DNA of 64,000 bases from NCBI RefSeq assembly GCF_029269835.1, contig NZ_JARJBB010000001.1:186001-250000 (forward strand), given 5' to 3'. Source of the stretch: Streptomyces tropicalis (GTDB lineage Bacteria > Actinomycetota > Actinomycetes > Streptomycetales > Streptomycetaceae). Shown one piece after another: positions 17,389-25,899 of the stretch; position 1 is the first letter of the stretch; each line of letters starts with the position of its first letter. The notes under the pieces were generated by a model. That model saw only the letters and a program-made list of their open reading frames with translations, was not told the DNA's origin and did not search any database. A program made the translations under genes and the position numbers.

Positions 17389-18117
17389 ATGTCGCGTAGG
17401 AGAACTCTCAGCACCAAGAAGAAGGTCGCCCTGCTGGTCAGCGCCGCGGCGGTGGCCGGCGGCGGCGCCTTCGCCATGGCGGCCACGTCCAACGCGGCGC
17501 AGCCGCAGTCCCCGCGGACGCTGTCCGCCGCGGACTCGACCGTCTGCCAGGGGCTGGCCACGGCCCTCGGCAACAACCAGAAGTTCATCGACGGCCAGAA
17601 GGCCCAGCCGGACGCGCAGTCGGCGGCCCGGATCGCCAACCGCGAGGCCGTCATCGCGCAGATCAAGGTCCAGCAGAAGGCGGCGGGCTGCACCGTTGGG
17701 GAGTCGGCTCAGGGCTCCCAGTCGGCGCAGGGCGGCCGGCCGGCGGGACAGCAGGCCGGTCAGCAGGGCGGCGGCGCCCAGCAGGGCGGGCAGCCCGCGC
17801 AGTCGGCCGGGGCGGGGAACGCCGGAGCGGGGAACGCCGGTGGCGCGGCCGCCGGTGGTGCCGCCTCCGGGCAGCAGGTGTGCAAGGGCTCGACCGTGAC
17901 GCTGTCCGGCGAGGGCGGGGCCCCGGCCGCGTCCAGCAACCAGTTCCCGGCGGGGACGGCCCTGAAGGTCACCAACCTGGACAACAACAAGTCCACCACG
18001 GTGAAGGTCACCTCCACCTCCGGCAGTTGCGTCCTGCTCAACAACGCCGCCTTCGAACAGGTCCGGGAACCGGGCAAGTTCCTGATCCGGCGCGCCGTGA
18101 TCGAGAAGGTGGGGTGA
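17389..18117 (+). CDS. Secreted Gln/Gly/Ala-rich protein
   Basis: A 242-residue exported protein. The signal peptide ends near residue 36 (VALLVSAAAVAGGGAFAMAATSNA). A helical domain with two cysteines follows (STVCQGLATALGNNQKFIDG to QKAAGCTVG), then a low-complexity Gln/Gly/Ala linker (residues 105-165) and a C-terminal beta domain with a cysteine pair (QQVCKGSTVTLSG, SGSCVLLNNAAF). AGGAGG lies six bases before the ATG. The helical region plus Q/G linker recalls the N-terminal part of the DUF1996 protein at 20879. Function unknown; likely wall-associated. Confidence 0.7.
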   Translation: MSRRRTLSTKKKVALLVSAAAVAGGGAFAMAATSNAAQPQSPRTLSAADSTVCQGLATALGNNQKFIDGQKAQPDAQSAARIANREAVIAQIKVQQKAAGCTVGESAQGSQSAQGGRPAGQQAGQQGGGAQQGGQPAQSAGAGNAGAGNAGGAAAGGAASGQQVCKGSTVTLSGEGGAPAASSNQFPAGTALKVTNLDNNKSTTVKVTSTSGSCVLLNNAAFEQVREPGKFLIRRAVIEKVG

Positions 18118-18179
18118 GGCCCGGCCCCGCGGGAGACCGGTGACGCGGCGGCCCCGCCGCCGCCCGCACGTACCGCGGT

Positions 18180-18207
18180 CCTGCCGCCCCCGGCCAGGGG
18201 CGGCAGG
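18180..18207 (+). terminator. Hairpin after the secreted protein gene
   Basis: CCTGCCGCCCC (18180-18190) pairs with GGGGCGGCAGG (18197-18207) around a six-base loop, 62 bases after the stop. Probable terminator. Confidence 0.65.
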
Positions 18208-18670
18208 GCCGGCGCGTGCGAACCGGCGCGCCTGCGCCGGACGCGGTCCGGCCACCGGCTTCGTACGGAGGGGAAGCCGGCGGCCGGACCGCACACCCCG
18301 GAGGACCCGGCCGGTGCCCCGGCGGCCCGGCGCCGGGCAACACGGGGTTCATGGCCGGGACATCGCCCGGTGGCGGTCCGCCCGGCGAGGACCCGCGGCG
18401 CGCACCCGCCCGCCGGGCTTCCCCGCGGGCGGCTTCCCGTCGCCCCGGGGCGGCTGCTGCGGGGCGGGGCAGGTGCCGACGAGGCGCCTGCCCGTCGGCA
18501 CCTGCTGCACCACGCCGGAGAAGGCCGGCCAGGTCCGGTCCGCAGGCGCGCCCGGCGCGCGCTCCACGGGACGTCGCGGGACCCGCGGCGGGGTGAGCGC
18601 GGCGCGGCCCGTTCCCCGGCCGCCGCTTTCGGGCCAGGTGCGTCCAACCCGTGAGAGGAGGGTCCTGCGC
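18208..18670. other. Gene-less stretch with strong inverted repeats
   Basis: About 460 bases with no convincing ORF on either strand. Two large hairpins stand out. In the first, 18243-18262 pairs with 18273-18292: 19 base pairs with one mismatch and a ten-base loop. In the second, CAGGTGCCGACG (18470-18481) pairs with CGTCGGCACCTG (18493-18504). They precede the leader-peptide-like ORF at 18671. The stretch may hold structured RNA or simply repeat-rich spacer. Confidence 0.5.
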
Positions 18671-18820
18671 GTGCGCGGTGTCTGCTTCAATGGAGCCATG
18701 GTCGGCTTCCGGAAGTGCAGCGCAGCGGGCCGCCATGACCTGGAGCCCTTCTGGCCCTCCCGTCAGCACCACGACTTCGACCGGATGTGTTGCCGCGCGA
18801 CGACCGCGCCGGCCCAGTGA
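18671..18820 (+). CDS. Putative leader peptide ORF (49 aa)
   Basis: Starting at GTG 18671, eight bases after GAGGAGGG, this frame encodes 49 residues ending RQHHDFDRMCCRATTAPAQ. The R-x-H-x-D-F-x-R-M core with nearby cysteines resembles the short leader peptides NCBI annotates upstream of actinobacterial genes, several of which are thought to attenuate in response to cysteine. A shorter form starts at ATG 18698. The stop is 117 bases before the winged-helix gene at 18938. Leader function is an inference from motif, ribosome site and position. Confidence 0.5.
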   Translation: MRGVCFNGAMVGFRKCSAAGRHDLEPFWPSRQHHDFDRMCCRATTAPAQ

Positions 18821-18937
18821 AGCCGTAACCCCCGGCCCTCGGCCACGCGCAACGGTGTACGTCCCCGGCGCCCCGACCACGAACTCGCGGTTGCCGGAAC
18901 CTCCGACGAACCTCTCGCGTGAAAGAGCTGACCTCTC

Positions 18938-19609
18938 ATGGCGATCACCCGTTACCTCTCCCCGACCGCCGCCCCCGCCTCGTCCGGCACCCCGCGCCAC
19001 CGGCTGCGGGCCGTCGACCGCGACGAGGTCGTGAGCGTCGCGGACGTCCTGCCCCCGGGCGCCACCTGGCTGCCCGCTCCCCCGCACACCGTGCCCGCGC
19101 TGCCGGGCCGGCCGCCCATGGTCGGCTACCTGGTCCTCGTCCCCGCGGACCAGCAGCCGCCGTTCCTGCCGGCGCCGGTGCCGGAGCCGGTCCGGCCCGA
19201 GACCTCGCTCGGGACCGCGGCCGGGAACGAGACCGGGCCGGGGGCCGGGACCGGGCTGCGGACCGGCCCCGCACCCGAGATCGCAACCGGGCCCGGGTCC
19301 GGCGCGGAGGACGGCGAGCGGCCGGTCCGCATCGACCCCGTGCGGCGCACCGCGGCGGTGGACGGCCGCGCGCTCGACCTGACGTACCTGGAGTTCGAAC
19401 TGCTGGCGCATCTTGTCGCCCATCCGCACCGGGTGCACACCCGCGACCATCTCGTCGGCACCGTGTGGGGCTACGGGCACGTGGGCGACGGCCGTACCGT
19501 CGACGTGCACGTCGCCCGGCTGCGCCGCAAGCTGGGCGCGGCCCACCGCGGCGCGATCCAGACGGTGCGCCGCGTCGGCTACAAGTACGTCCCGGCGACG
19601 GGCGGCTGA
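18938..19609 (+). CDS. Winged-helix (OmpR/PhoB-type) DNA-binding protein
   Basis: A 223-residue protein. The C-terminal 95 residues are a PhoB-type DNA-binding domain: LDLTYLEFELLAHLVAHPHRVHTRDHLVGTVWG, then DGRTVDVHVARLRRKLG and VRRVGYKYV. There is no receiver domain. Instead the N-terminal part carries a short domain (HRLRAVDRDEVVSVADVLPPGATWLP) and a low-complexity Pro/Thr/Gly linker with repeated GTA/GPG units. Such stand-alone winged-helix proteins are transcription factors without a histidine kinase. The ribosome site is weak. A leader-peptide-like ORF precedes it, which may set its expression. Confidence 0.85.
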   Translation: MAITRYLSPTAAPASSGTPRHRLRAVDRDEVVSVADVLPPGATWLPAPPHTVPALPGRPPMVGYLVLVPADQQPPFLPAPVPEPVRPETSLGTAAGNETGPGAGTGLRTGPAPEIATGPGSGAEDGERPVRIDPVRRTAAVDGRALDLTYLEFELLAHLVAHPHRVHTRDHLVGTVWGYGHVGDGRTVDVHVARLRRKLGAAHRGAIQTVRRVGYKYVPATGG

Positions 19610-19717
19610 CCCCGCCCGGCCCGGAGCCGTCCGTCCGGGGGCGACCGTGGCGAACGGCGCTCTGCCTCCGGCAGAGTCCTGTTCCCCGCGGCGTCCCCGG
19701 CGGGCAGAGTCACCGGT

Positions 19718-20710
19718 ATGAGACTTCTGGTGCTGGGTGGTACGGAGTTCGTGGGGCGGGCCGTCGTCGAGGCGGCCCTCGGGAACGGCTGGGAGGTGAC
19801 GGTCCTGAACCGGGGGCGGCACGAGCCGCCCGCGGGAGCGCGGTCGCTGCACGGCGACCGCACCGCGCCCGGCGGACTCGCCGCCCTGGCCGGGGGCGAG
19901 TGGGACGCGGTCGTCGACACCTGGGCGGCCGCGCCCCGCGCGGTCCGGGAGGCTGCACGGCTGCTGCGCGACCGGGTGCGCACCTACGCCTACGTGTCGA
20001 GCTGCTCGGTCTACACCTGGGCCCCGCCCGCCGGGTACGCCGAGGACGCGGCCGTCGTCAAGGGCGCCGAGGCCGGCGCCGACGCGACGGACTACGCCCG
20101 GGACAAGCGCGGCGGCGAGCTGGCCGCGCTGGAGTCCTTCGGCCCGGACCGTGCGCTGCTGGTGCGCTGCGGACTGATCCTCGGCCCGTACGAGAACGTC
20201 GGCCGGCTGCCCTGGTGGCTCGGCCGGATCGCGCGCGGCGGCCCCGTCCTGGCACCCGGCCCCCGGGATCTGCCGTTGAGTTACGTCGACGTGCGCGACC
20301 TGGCCGCATGGGTGCTCGGGGCGGTGGAGCGGGAGCTGAGCGGGCCGTACAACCTGGCGAGTCCGCCGGGACACGCCACCATGGGCTCGCTGCTGGAGGC
20401 GTGCGTGCGGGCCACCGGCGCGGACGCCGAGCTGCGCTGGACCGCACCCGAGGCGGTGCTCGGCGCGGGCGTGCGGCCGTGGACCGAGCTGCCGGTGTGG
20501 GTGCCGCCGGCCTCCGACCTGCACGACGCCCTGCACTCCGCCGACGTCTCCCGGGCCGTCGCGGCGGGGCTGCGCTGCCGTCCGGTCGCCGACACCGTGG
20601 CCGGGACCTGGGAGTGGCTGAGGACGGTGGGCGGATCGGTGCCGCCGCGCGCGGGGCGGCCCCCGGTCGGTCTCGACCCGGCGGTGGAGCGCAAGGTGCT
20701 GGGACTCTGA
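19718..20710 (+). CDS. NAD-dependent epimerase/reductase (extended SDR)
   Basis: A 330-residue atypical extended SDR. LVLGGTEFVGRAVVEAAL at the N-terminus is the NAD(P)-binding fingerprint. YVSSCSVYTWAPP and a YARDK catalytic Tyr-x-x-x-Lys-like motif follow, then LPLSYVDVRDLAAWVL, typical of the isoflavone-reductase/mRNA-binding-like group. The substrate is not predictable from this. It has no strong ribosome site and sits between the winged-helix gene and the DUF1996 gene with independent spacing. Confidence 0.82.
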   Translation: MRLLVLGGTEFVGRAVVEAALGNGWEVTVLNRGRHEPPAGARSLHGDRTAPGGLAALAGGEWDAVVDTWAAAPRAVREAARLLRDRVRTYAYVSSCSVYTWAPPAGYAEDAAVVKGAEAGADATDYARDKRGGELAALESFGPDRALLVRCGLILGPYENVGRLPWWLGRIARGGPVLAPGPRDLPLSYVDVRDLAAWVLGAVERELSGPYNLASPPGHATMGSLLEACVRATGADAELRWTAPEAVLGAGVRPWTELPVWVPPASDLHDALHSADVSRAVAAGLRCRPVADTVAGTWEWLRTVGGSVPPRAGRPPVGLDPAVERKVLGL

Positions 20711-20878
20711 CGACAACTGACTATTCCGTTGCGGCAGTTGAGCGCGCTGCGTCCAGGGCGTCGCGGAGGAATTCGTGGGGCGGCTGAACACACGGGCGAC
20801 CGGAGCCGTATGGAAGGGAGCCGCTTCACTCCTGTCGGGCGCCTCGATGCTGCCCCGCAAGGAAGTCAGAGGAGTTCC

Positions 20879-22459
20879 ATGGGACGCAACACACGAAAAC
20901 GCCGTACGCCGCTGGCCACCAAGGCCATTGCCGCATCGGCGGCCCTAGCGCTCGGTGGGGGCGGGCTGATCTGGGCGAACTTCTACGCATCGGCCCACGA
21001 GCAGAACAACGGCGGGTGGCAGAACCAGACGAAATCGGCGGCCGCGCAGGTGGCGACGATCTCGTGCCCGGACGTGGGCCAGAAGCTGACGAACGTGCCG
21101 AGGGGAGCCCGCACCCGCGTGGCCGCGGAGCTGGCGAACCTCGACAAGCAGATCACCGCCGCCTACGCCCGACTCGCCTCCACCCGCCAGGCACAGACGA
21201 ACGACGCGAACTTCGTGCAGAACGCGATCGTGGGCCCGCTGAAGTCGAAGCGCTCCGCGACCATCGACCGCATCCGGATGGACATCCGGCACAGCGGAGG
21301 CAGCGTGTCCGGCTGGCTCGGGCAGCTCGCGGCGTGCACCACGCAGTCCGCCGACCAGACCACCGCGGGCGGCGGCCAGCAGCAGGGCGGACAGCAGACC
21401 GGCGGTCAACAGCAGGGCGGTCAGCAGAACGGCGGCCAGCAGAACGGCGGCCAGCAGAACGGCGGCCAACAGCAGGGCGGACAGCAGCAGGGCGGACAGC
21501 AGGGCGACAACGGCCAGCAGCAGAACGTCGGCGGCCAGGCCGGCAACGGGCCGACGGCGGCGGACTTCGTCGACATCACCCAGGTCCAGCCGAACGTCCA
21601 GGCCAAGGCGCAGCGGACCAACGCGGCCTCGACCGGCTCGTTCACCACGCGCTGCGGCGTGAACGCCAACAAGAACCACAACACCGACAACGTGATCGTG
21701 GCGCCCGGTGTCACCAACGGCGCCCACCACCTGCACGACTACGTCGGCAACCAGAAGGTCAACGCGTTCTCCAGCAACGACACGTTCCTGCAGGGCGGCA
21801 CCAGCTGCCAGAACAGCAACGACCTCTCGGCGTACTACTGGCCCGTGGTCCGCATCCAGGACGGCTCGCAGGACTTCGACCAGAACGCCGACGGCGGTGG
21901 CAAGGAGGGCAACGTCGGCAAGATCCTGACGCCCGTCCAGGCCCAGATCAAGTACGTCGGCAGCCCGACCTCCAAGGTCGTCCCGATGCCGCAGTTCCTG
22001 CGCATCATCACCGGTGACGCCAAGACCACCACCAACGGCCTGGCGAACGCCAACGCGCACTGGAGCTGCACCGGCTTCGAGAACAAGGTCCAGCTGACCA
22101 CGCAGTACCCGATCTGTCCGCAGGGCAGCCAGGTGGTCCGCACCTTCGCCTTCCAGAGCTGCTGGGACGGCCAGAACATCGACAGTGCGAACCACCGCAC
22201 GCACGTCGCCTTCGCCGACGCGGGCGGCAACTGCCAGAACGGCTTCAAGGCCATTCCGCAGCTGACGATGCGCCTGGTGTACGACATCCCGCCGCCCACC
22301 CTGCAGAACGGCCAGGTGAAGAACGCCTACGCCGTGGACGGCTTCCCGGAACAGCTGCACAAGGCGGCCACCGACCACGACGACTTCATCAGCGTCACGA
22401 CCGGCGGCCTGGCGAACAGGATCGCCGACTGCGTCAACAACGGCCAGCGGTGCCAGTGA
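20879..22459 (+). CDS. Secreted DUF1996 protein with Gln/Gly repeat linker
   Basis: A 526-residue exported protein. A signal peptide or N-terminal anchor lies at residues 12-40. A helical domain follows ([33 protein letters not shown] and on), then about 55 residues of GGQQ(N/Q) repeats. The C-terminal 310 residues are the DUF1996 domain ([42 protein letters not shown]), with several conserved histidines and cysteines. DUF1996 is widespread in fungi and actinobacteria; its function is unsettled. AGAGGAG lies five bases before the ATG at 20879. Confidence 0.85.
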   Translation: MGRNTRKRRTPLATKAIAASAALALGGGGLIWANFYASAHEQNNGGWQNQTKSAAAQVATISCPDVGQKLTNVPRGARTRVAAELANLDKQITAAYARLASTRQAQTNDANFVQNAIVGPLKSKRSATIDRIRMDIRHSGGSVSGWLGQLAACTTQSADQTTAGGGQQQGGQQTGGQQQGGQQNGGQQNGGQQNGGQQQGGQQQGGQQGDNGQQQNVGGQAGNGPTAADFVDITQVQPNVQAKAQRTNAASTGSFTTRCGVNANKNHNTDNVIVAPGVTNGAHHLHDYVGNQKVNAFSSNDTFLQGGTSCQNSNDLSAYYWPVVRIQDGSQDFDQNADGGGKEGNVGKILTPVQAQIKYVGSPTSKVVPMPQFLRIITGDAKTTTNGLANANAHWSCTGFENKVQLTTQYPICPQGSQVVRTFAFQSCWDGQNIDSANHRTHVAFADAGGNCQNGFKAIPQLTMRLVYDIPPPTLQNGQVKNAYAVDGFPEQLHKAATDHDDFISVTTGGLANRIADCVNNGQRCQ

Positions 22460-22487
22460 CGCACTGAACCGGTGACCCCCTGAGGAA

Positions 22488-22519
22488 GGCCGGCGGCGGG
22501 ATCCCCCGCCGCCGGCCTT
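22488..22519 (+). terminator. Terminator of the DUF1996 gene
   Basis: GGCCGGCGGCGGG (22488-22500) pairs with CCCGCCGCCGGCC (22505-22517) around a four-base loop, followed by TTCT. It lies 28 bases after the stop and in front of the convergent lipoprotein gene. Confidence 0.82.
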
Positions 22520-22538
22520 CTGCGCGCGGTGCGCCCGC

Positions 22539-22952
22539 TCAGCTCCGGTGGCCGCTGTGGGCGTGGTGGTCGGTGCCGATCTCCACGTCCCCGCCGAGGG
22601 TGCCGCGCAGTGCCGTGACGGTGCCGTCGTCGCCGACGGCGACCCACTTGCGGCCCACGAGGTAGTAACCCCCGTAGTCCTTGGCCTCGTTGATCCACTC
22701 CCGCTGGCCGCGGTCGGTGGAGAAGGTGGCGAGGACGAACCTGCCCGCGGGTGCGGTGCAGATCGCCTGCCGGATCGTGTCGGCGTCGGTCTGGATGTTC
22801 GGCTTGCACCGGACGTCGGCGGCGAGGCTCTCGAGACTGCCGGTCGCCGTCGGCGGCACCTTCGCGGCCGCGTCGCCCGAGGAGCCGCAGCCCGCCAGCA
22901 CCAGCGCCGCGACGGCACCGGCCCCCGCGAGCATCGGTCGGGTCATCCTCAT
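22539..22952 (-). CDS. Small lipoprotein
   Basis: A 137-residue exported protein. Its signal peptide ends in a lipobox (AALVLAGCGSSGD, cysteine near residue 20). The mature part contains two cysteines (VRCKPNIQTDADTIRQAICTAPAGRF), a hydrophilic beta-rich body (FVLATFSTDRGQREWINEAKDYGGYYLVGRKWVAVGDD) and a histidine-containing tail (DHHAHSGH). The ATG at 22952 follows GGAGGAACAG. No domain family recognised. The histidine tail could bind metal, which is speculation. Confidence 0.75.
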   Translation of the reverse strand: MRMTRPMLAGAGAVAALVLAGCGSSGDAAAKVPPTATGSLESLAADVRCKPNIQTDADTIRQAICTAPAGRFVLATFSTDRGQREWINEAKDYGGYYLVGRKWVAVGDDGTVTALRGTLGGDVEIGTDHHAHSGHRS

Positions 22953-23108
22953 CTGTTCCTCCGGTCCTTCCGGCGGTCGCTTGCGGCGGCATGGAGCACA
23001 GACATGCCGCAGAGCGCCCCGGCGGGGGCCCGCCCTTCGATACGGCCGCGGGGCCCGCAGCACTCAAATCACCGGCCCCGCCGGGCACACCTGTGCGAGA
23101 GTGACCCG

Positions 23109-23654
23109 GTGAACAGGGACTGGGAAGAGCGCGTGGCCGCCGCCTGGGGCCGCCTCGACGACTACGCGGAGGACGACGCGGCCGCCTTCCGCGCGGTGAT
23201 CGACGGCCTGGTCGCGGAACTGCCCGCCGGCAGCCCACTCGGGCCGTTCGAGCAGGCCTGCGCCTGGGACTCCACCGGCCACTCCGACCGGGCGGTGCCG
23301 CTGTACCGGGAGGCGCTGGCCCGGGGCCTGACCGGCTACCGCGCGCGGCGCACGAGGATCCAGCTGGCCAGCTCGCTGCGGAACACCGGGCAGGCCGCGG
23401 AGGGCGTCGCGCTGCTGACCCCCGAACTGGACGCCCCGTCCGACGAGTTGGACGACGCGGTCCGTGCCTGTCTGGCCCTGTGCCTGTCCGGTCTCGGCCG
23501 CGACCGCGAGGGGCTGTCCCTGGTCCTCGGCGCCCTCGCCCCCCATCTGCCGCGCTACCAGCGGTCGATGGCGCATTACGCCCGGCTGCTGGTCGAGCCG
23601 GAGGACACCGCCGGAGCACAGGACCCGAAGGACCCTGCCGCGCAGGCTCGTTGA
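23109..23654 (+). CDS. Tetratricopeptide-repeat protein
   Basis: A 181-residue soluble helical protein. GPFEQACAWDSTGHSDRAVPLYREALARGLTGYRARRTRIQLASSLRNTGQAAEGVALL forms two TPR units, followed by ALCLSGLGRDREGLSLVLGAL. This matches the small TPR family found through actinobacteria and firmicutes with no assigned partner. The GTG start at 23109 lacks a clear ribosome site, so the message may be leaderless. It is divergent from the lipoprotein gene and 90 bp upstream of the sigma-like membrane protein. Confidence 0.8.
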   Translation: MNRDWEERVAAAWGRLDDYAEDDAAAFRAVIDGLVAELPAGSPLGPFEQACAWDSTGHSDRAVPLYREALARGLTGYRARRTRIQLASSLRNTGQAAEGVALLTPELDAPSDELDDAVRACLALCLSGLGRDREGLSLVLGALAPHLPRYQRSMAHYARLLVEPEDTAGAQDPKDPAAQAR

Positions 23655-23744
23655 CCTCTCGCACCATCGCACGCCCCCGGCCCCGCGGGGCGGGCGCGCC
23701 TGCCCCGGCGGTGACCATCCGACGATTCGCTCGTTCTGCTGAAC

Positions 23745-25661
23745 GTGCAGTCACAGGATGTCGCCCCGCACCCCTCGTCCGCCTCCCCCGGTCAGGCCAT
23801 GGACGTCGAGCAGGCCGAGGCCGCGCTCGTCGAGCACTACCCGCGGCTGGTCCGGCTCGCCTACCTGGTACTGCCCCCGGGCCTCGGCCGCAGCCGGCGC
23901 GTCCTGACCGCGCACGCGCTCACCCAGCGGGCCCTGCCCCGCCGCCGCTCCTCGGCGACCCGGATCCCGGCCCAGTCCGCCGGCCGCGGAACCGGCCCCG
24001 GGTACGCCTTCCTGCGACGACGGGTGGTGCGCTCCGCGCTGGAGGCGGGCCGGCCGGCGAAGGGCCTGCGGTGGCCGCGGCGCGCCCAGCTGCCGCCGCT
24101 GCTCCCCCAGGTGTGGGGCCTGCGGCTGTTCCCGCGCTCCGGAGGCGCGGGCGAACTCGCCCTGGAACAGCGGCTTGCCGCACTGTCCGCGCCCGCCCGC
24201 GCCGCCTACGTGCTGCGCGGGCTGGAGGGGCTGCCGGACGGGACGGTCCGCGAGATCCTCACCTCGGCGGGCGCGTCCGACGCGGCCGCAGCTCTGCGCG
24301 AGGCCGACCGGGTCCCGGCCGAGGACGCCCTGCTGGGCTCCGCCGAGTTCGACCCCTGCGCGCTCCAGGCCCGGCCCACCGACCTGGTGCGGCGGCGCCA
24401 GCACGGCCGGGCCGCGCTCGCCGCGGTCGCCGCGCTCGCCGTGTGCGGAGCGCTGGCCGCACTGCCGGGTGACGGCTGGGGGCCCGACGGCGCCGCGGCC
24501 CCGGCGTACGCGCAGAACCCGTCCGCCGAGGCCGCCCTGGACCCCGGGCGGCTGACGAGGACCGACCCCGCCGCCTGGCGGACCTCCGCGCGCACCGACT
24601 TCTCCGTGTGGCCCGCCCGCGGCAGCCTCGCCGGCGACACCGCCCTGCTGCGCCGCGCCCTCGCGGTGTGGGCCCGCCCGGGCGCCGCCGTCCGGGTGTC
24701 GGCCACCCCCGGCACCCCCTCCGGCGGCCCCGCCGGGCCGCCGCAGCTGCTCTACGCGGGCGACGTCGACGCCGCCCGCGTGGTGATCCTGTACGACGGC
24801 CTGCGCATCGTCCGGTACGCCGAGCCGAGGGACTCCACGATCGGCGCGGCGCTCGACTTCGCCCGGGTCGACGGCGCGACCGGCGCCGGGGCGTCCGCCG
24901 TGGTCCTCGGCCGCTCCGACGGCAACGTCCGCTATCTGACGGCGCCGTGGGTGCGCCGGGCCGCCGAGCGGGACCTGCTGCAGCCGGCGTCGGCATCGAC
25001 CGCGCTGCCGCTGCGGGACGGCGTGGCCGCACCGCTGGCGGGCACGGCCCGGACGGGCGCCTGCACCTCGTGGGACGTGCTCCAGCTGACCGACGGCTCC
25101 GGCACCCACCTGCTGAGCGACCTGGGCGAGCTGGTGCCCGCCCTGCTCACCGCGGGCCGCCCGGGCACGCCGCGCGAGGTCTCCGGCCCGCAGGGCCTGC
25201 GCTCCTGGGCGCCCTTCGCCTGCTCCCTGGGGTCCCTGCGCGCACAGGGCGTGCGGTCGGTGAACGCCTGGCCGTACGCGGAGCAGCCGCTGCCCGACGC
25301 GAGCGGCGCGGCGGACTGGGTGTGCACCCGTGCCGAGACCTGGCGCGGCGACGGGACCCGGGTACTGGCCCAGTTCCGCACTCCGGGCGGGAAGTTCGGC
25401 GCGGTGGCGGCGCAGGCGGGGGACGTCCCGGCGTGCGGCCCGCGCGATCCGCACGTGCTCGCCGGAGTGCTGTGGAAGTCCGCCGGGGGCAACTGGTACC
25501 TGCTCGCGGCGGGCAGCCGCGACACCGCCTCGATCGCCACCACGGGCGGGGTCCGTGCGGCCGCCCAGGGCAACCTCCTGACGGTCCGCACCCCGCAGGG
25601 CACCCGGGCCGGCCTCAAGGGCACGCTGGAGAACGGCCACCCGGTGGACGCGCTGCACTGA
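23745..25661 (+). CDS. Membrane protein with N-terminal sigma-factor-like domain
   Basis: A 638-residue protein. Residues 20-200 resemble ECF sigma factors. AALVEHYPRLVRLAYLVLPPGLG fits region 2.1, and LEQRLAALSAPARAAYVLRGLEGLPDGTVREILTSAGASDAAAALREAD fits region 4 with its helix-turn-helix. The DNA-melting part of region 2 is degraded. One membrane helix follows at about residues 221-241 (AALAAVAALAVCGALAALPGD), then about 400 residues of extracytoplasmic beta-rich domain with paired cysteines. It may act as a membrane-tethered sigma relative or merely reuse the fold. The start is GTG 23745, without a clear ribosome site. Confidence 0.7.
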   Translation: MQSQDVAPHPSSASPGQAMDVEQAEAALVEHYPRLVRLAYLVLPPGLGRSRRVLTAHALTQRALPRRRSSATRIPAQSAGRGTGPGYAFLRRRVVRSALEAGRPAKGLRWPRRAQLPPLLPQVWGLRLFPRSGGAGELALEQRLAALSAPARAAYVLRGLEGLPDGTVREILTSAGASDAAAALREADRVPAEDALLGSAEFDPCALQARPTDLVRRRQHGRAALAAVAALAVCGALAALPGDGWGPDGAAAPAYAQNPSAEAALDPGRLTRTDPAAWRTSARTDFSVWPARGSLAGDTALLRRALAVWARPGAAVRVSATPGTPSGGPAGPPQLLYAGDVDAARVVILYDGLRIVRYAEPRDSTIGAALDFARVDGATGAGASAVVLGRSDGNVRYLTAPWVRRAAERDLLQPASASTALPLRDGVAAPLAGTARTGACTSWDVLQLTDGSGTHLLSDLGELVPALLTAGRPGTPREVSGPQGLRSWAPFACSLGSLRAQGVRSVNAWPYAEQPLPDASGAADWVCTRAETWRGDGTRVLAQFRTPGGKFGAVAAQAGDVPACGPRDPHVLAGVLWKSAGGNWYLLAAGSRDTASIATTGGVRAAAQGNLLTVRTPQGTRAGLKGTLENGHPVDALH

Positions 25662-25730
25662 GGCGGCCTGCCGAGCGCGGCGGAGCGGGCACGGCGAAGC
25701 CGTGCATCGGCCGCGTTCACTCCTCATCCA

Positions 25731-25880
25731 TTGCAACGACCCTGTCGACGGGCATTGCGTTAACGCCACATTCGTTGCAACACTTTCTAGCCTCCTAGCT
25801 GCATATATGTAATTCTTGTGCAACGAACTCGTTGTCAGACAATGGAAAGCAACGTAGCTTTTCAAGAGTCGGAAACAACG
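25731..25880 (+). promoter_or_regulatory. AT-rich promoter region with repeated CAACGA operators
   Basis: TTGCAACGA (25731-25739) and TCGTTGCAA (25772-25780) are a perfect 9-bp inverted pair. CAACGA (25821-25826) and TCGTTG (25829-25834) form a compact palindrome. Another CAACGA lies near 25876. The stretch 25770-25880 is unusually A/T-rich for this genome. It looks like a multi-site operator before the DUF4097 gene at 25900; the regulator is not identified. Confidence 0.55.
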
Positions 25881-25899
25881 AGCGCTACGGGAGAGCACG

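Noticed and set aside
18349..18699. Possible minus-strand gene in the 18.2-18.7 kb stretch
   Set aside because: The translation repeats the same peptide on both strands because of the palindromes, has no ribosome site and no domain.
18038..20860. A 940-residue minus-strand open frame
   Set aside because: Opposes two well-supported genes and consists of Arg/Gly/Ala-rich sequence without any domain.
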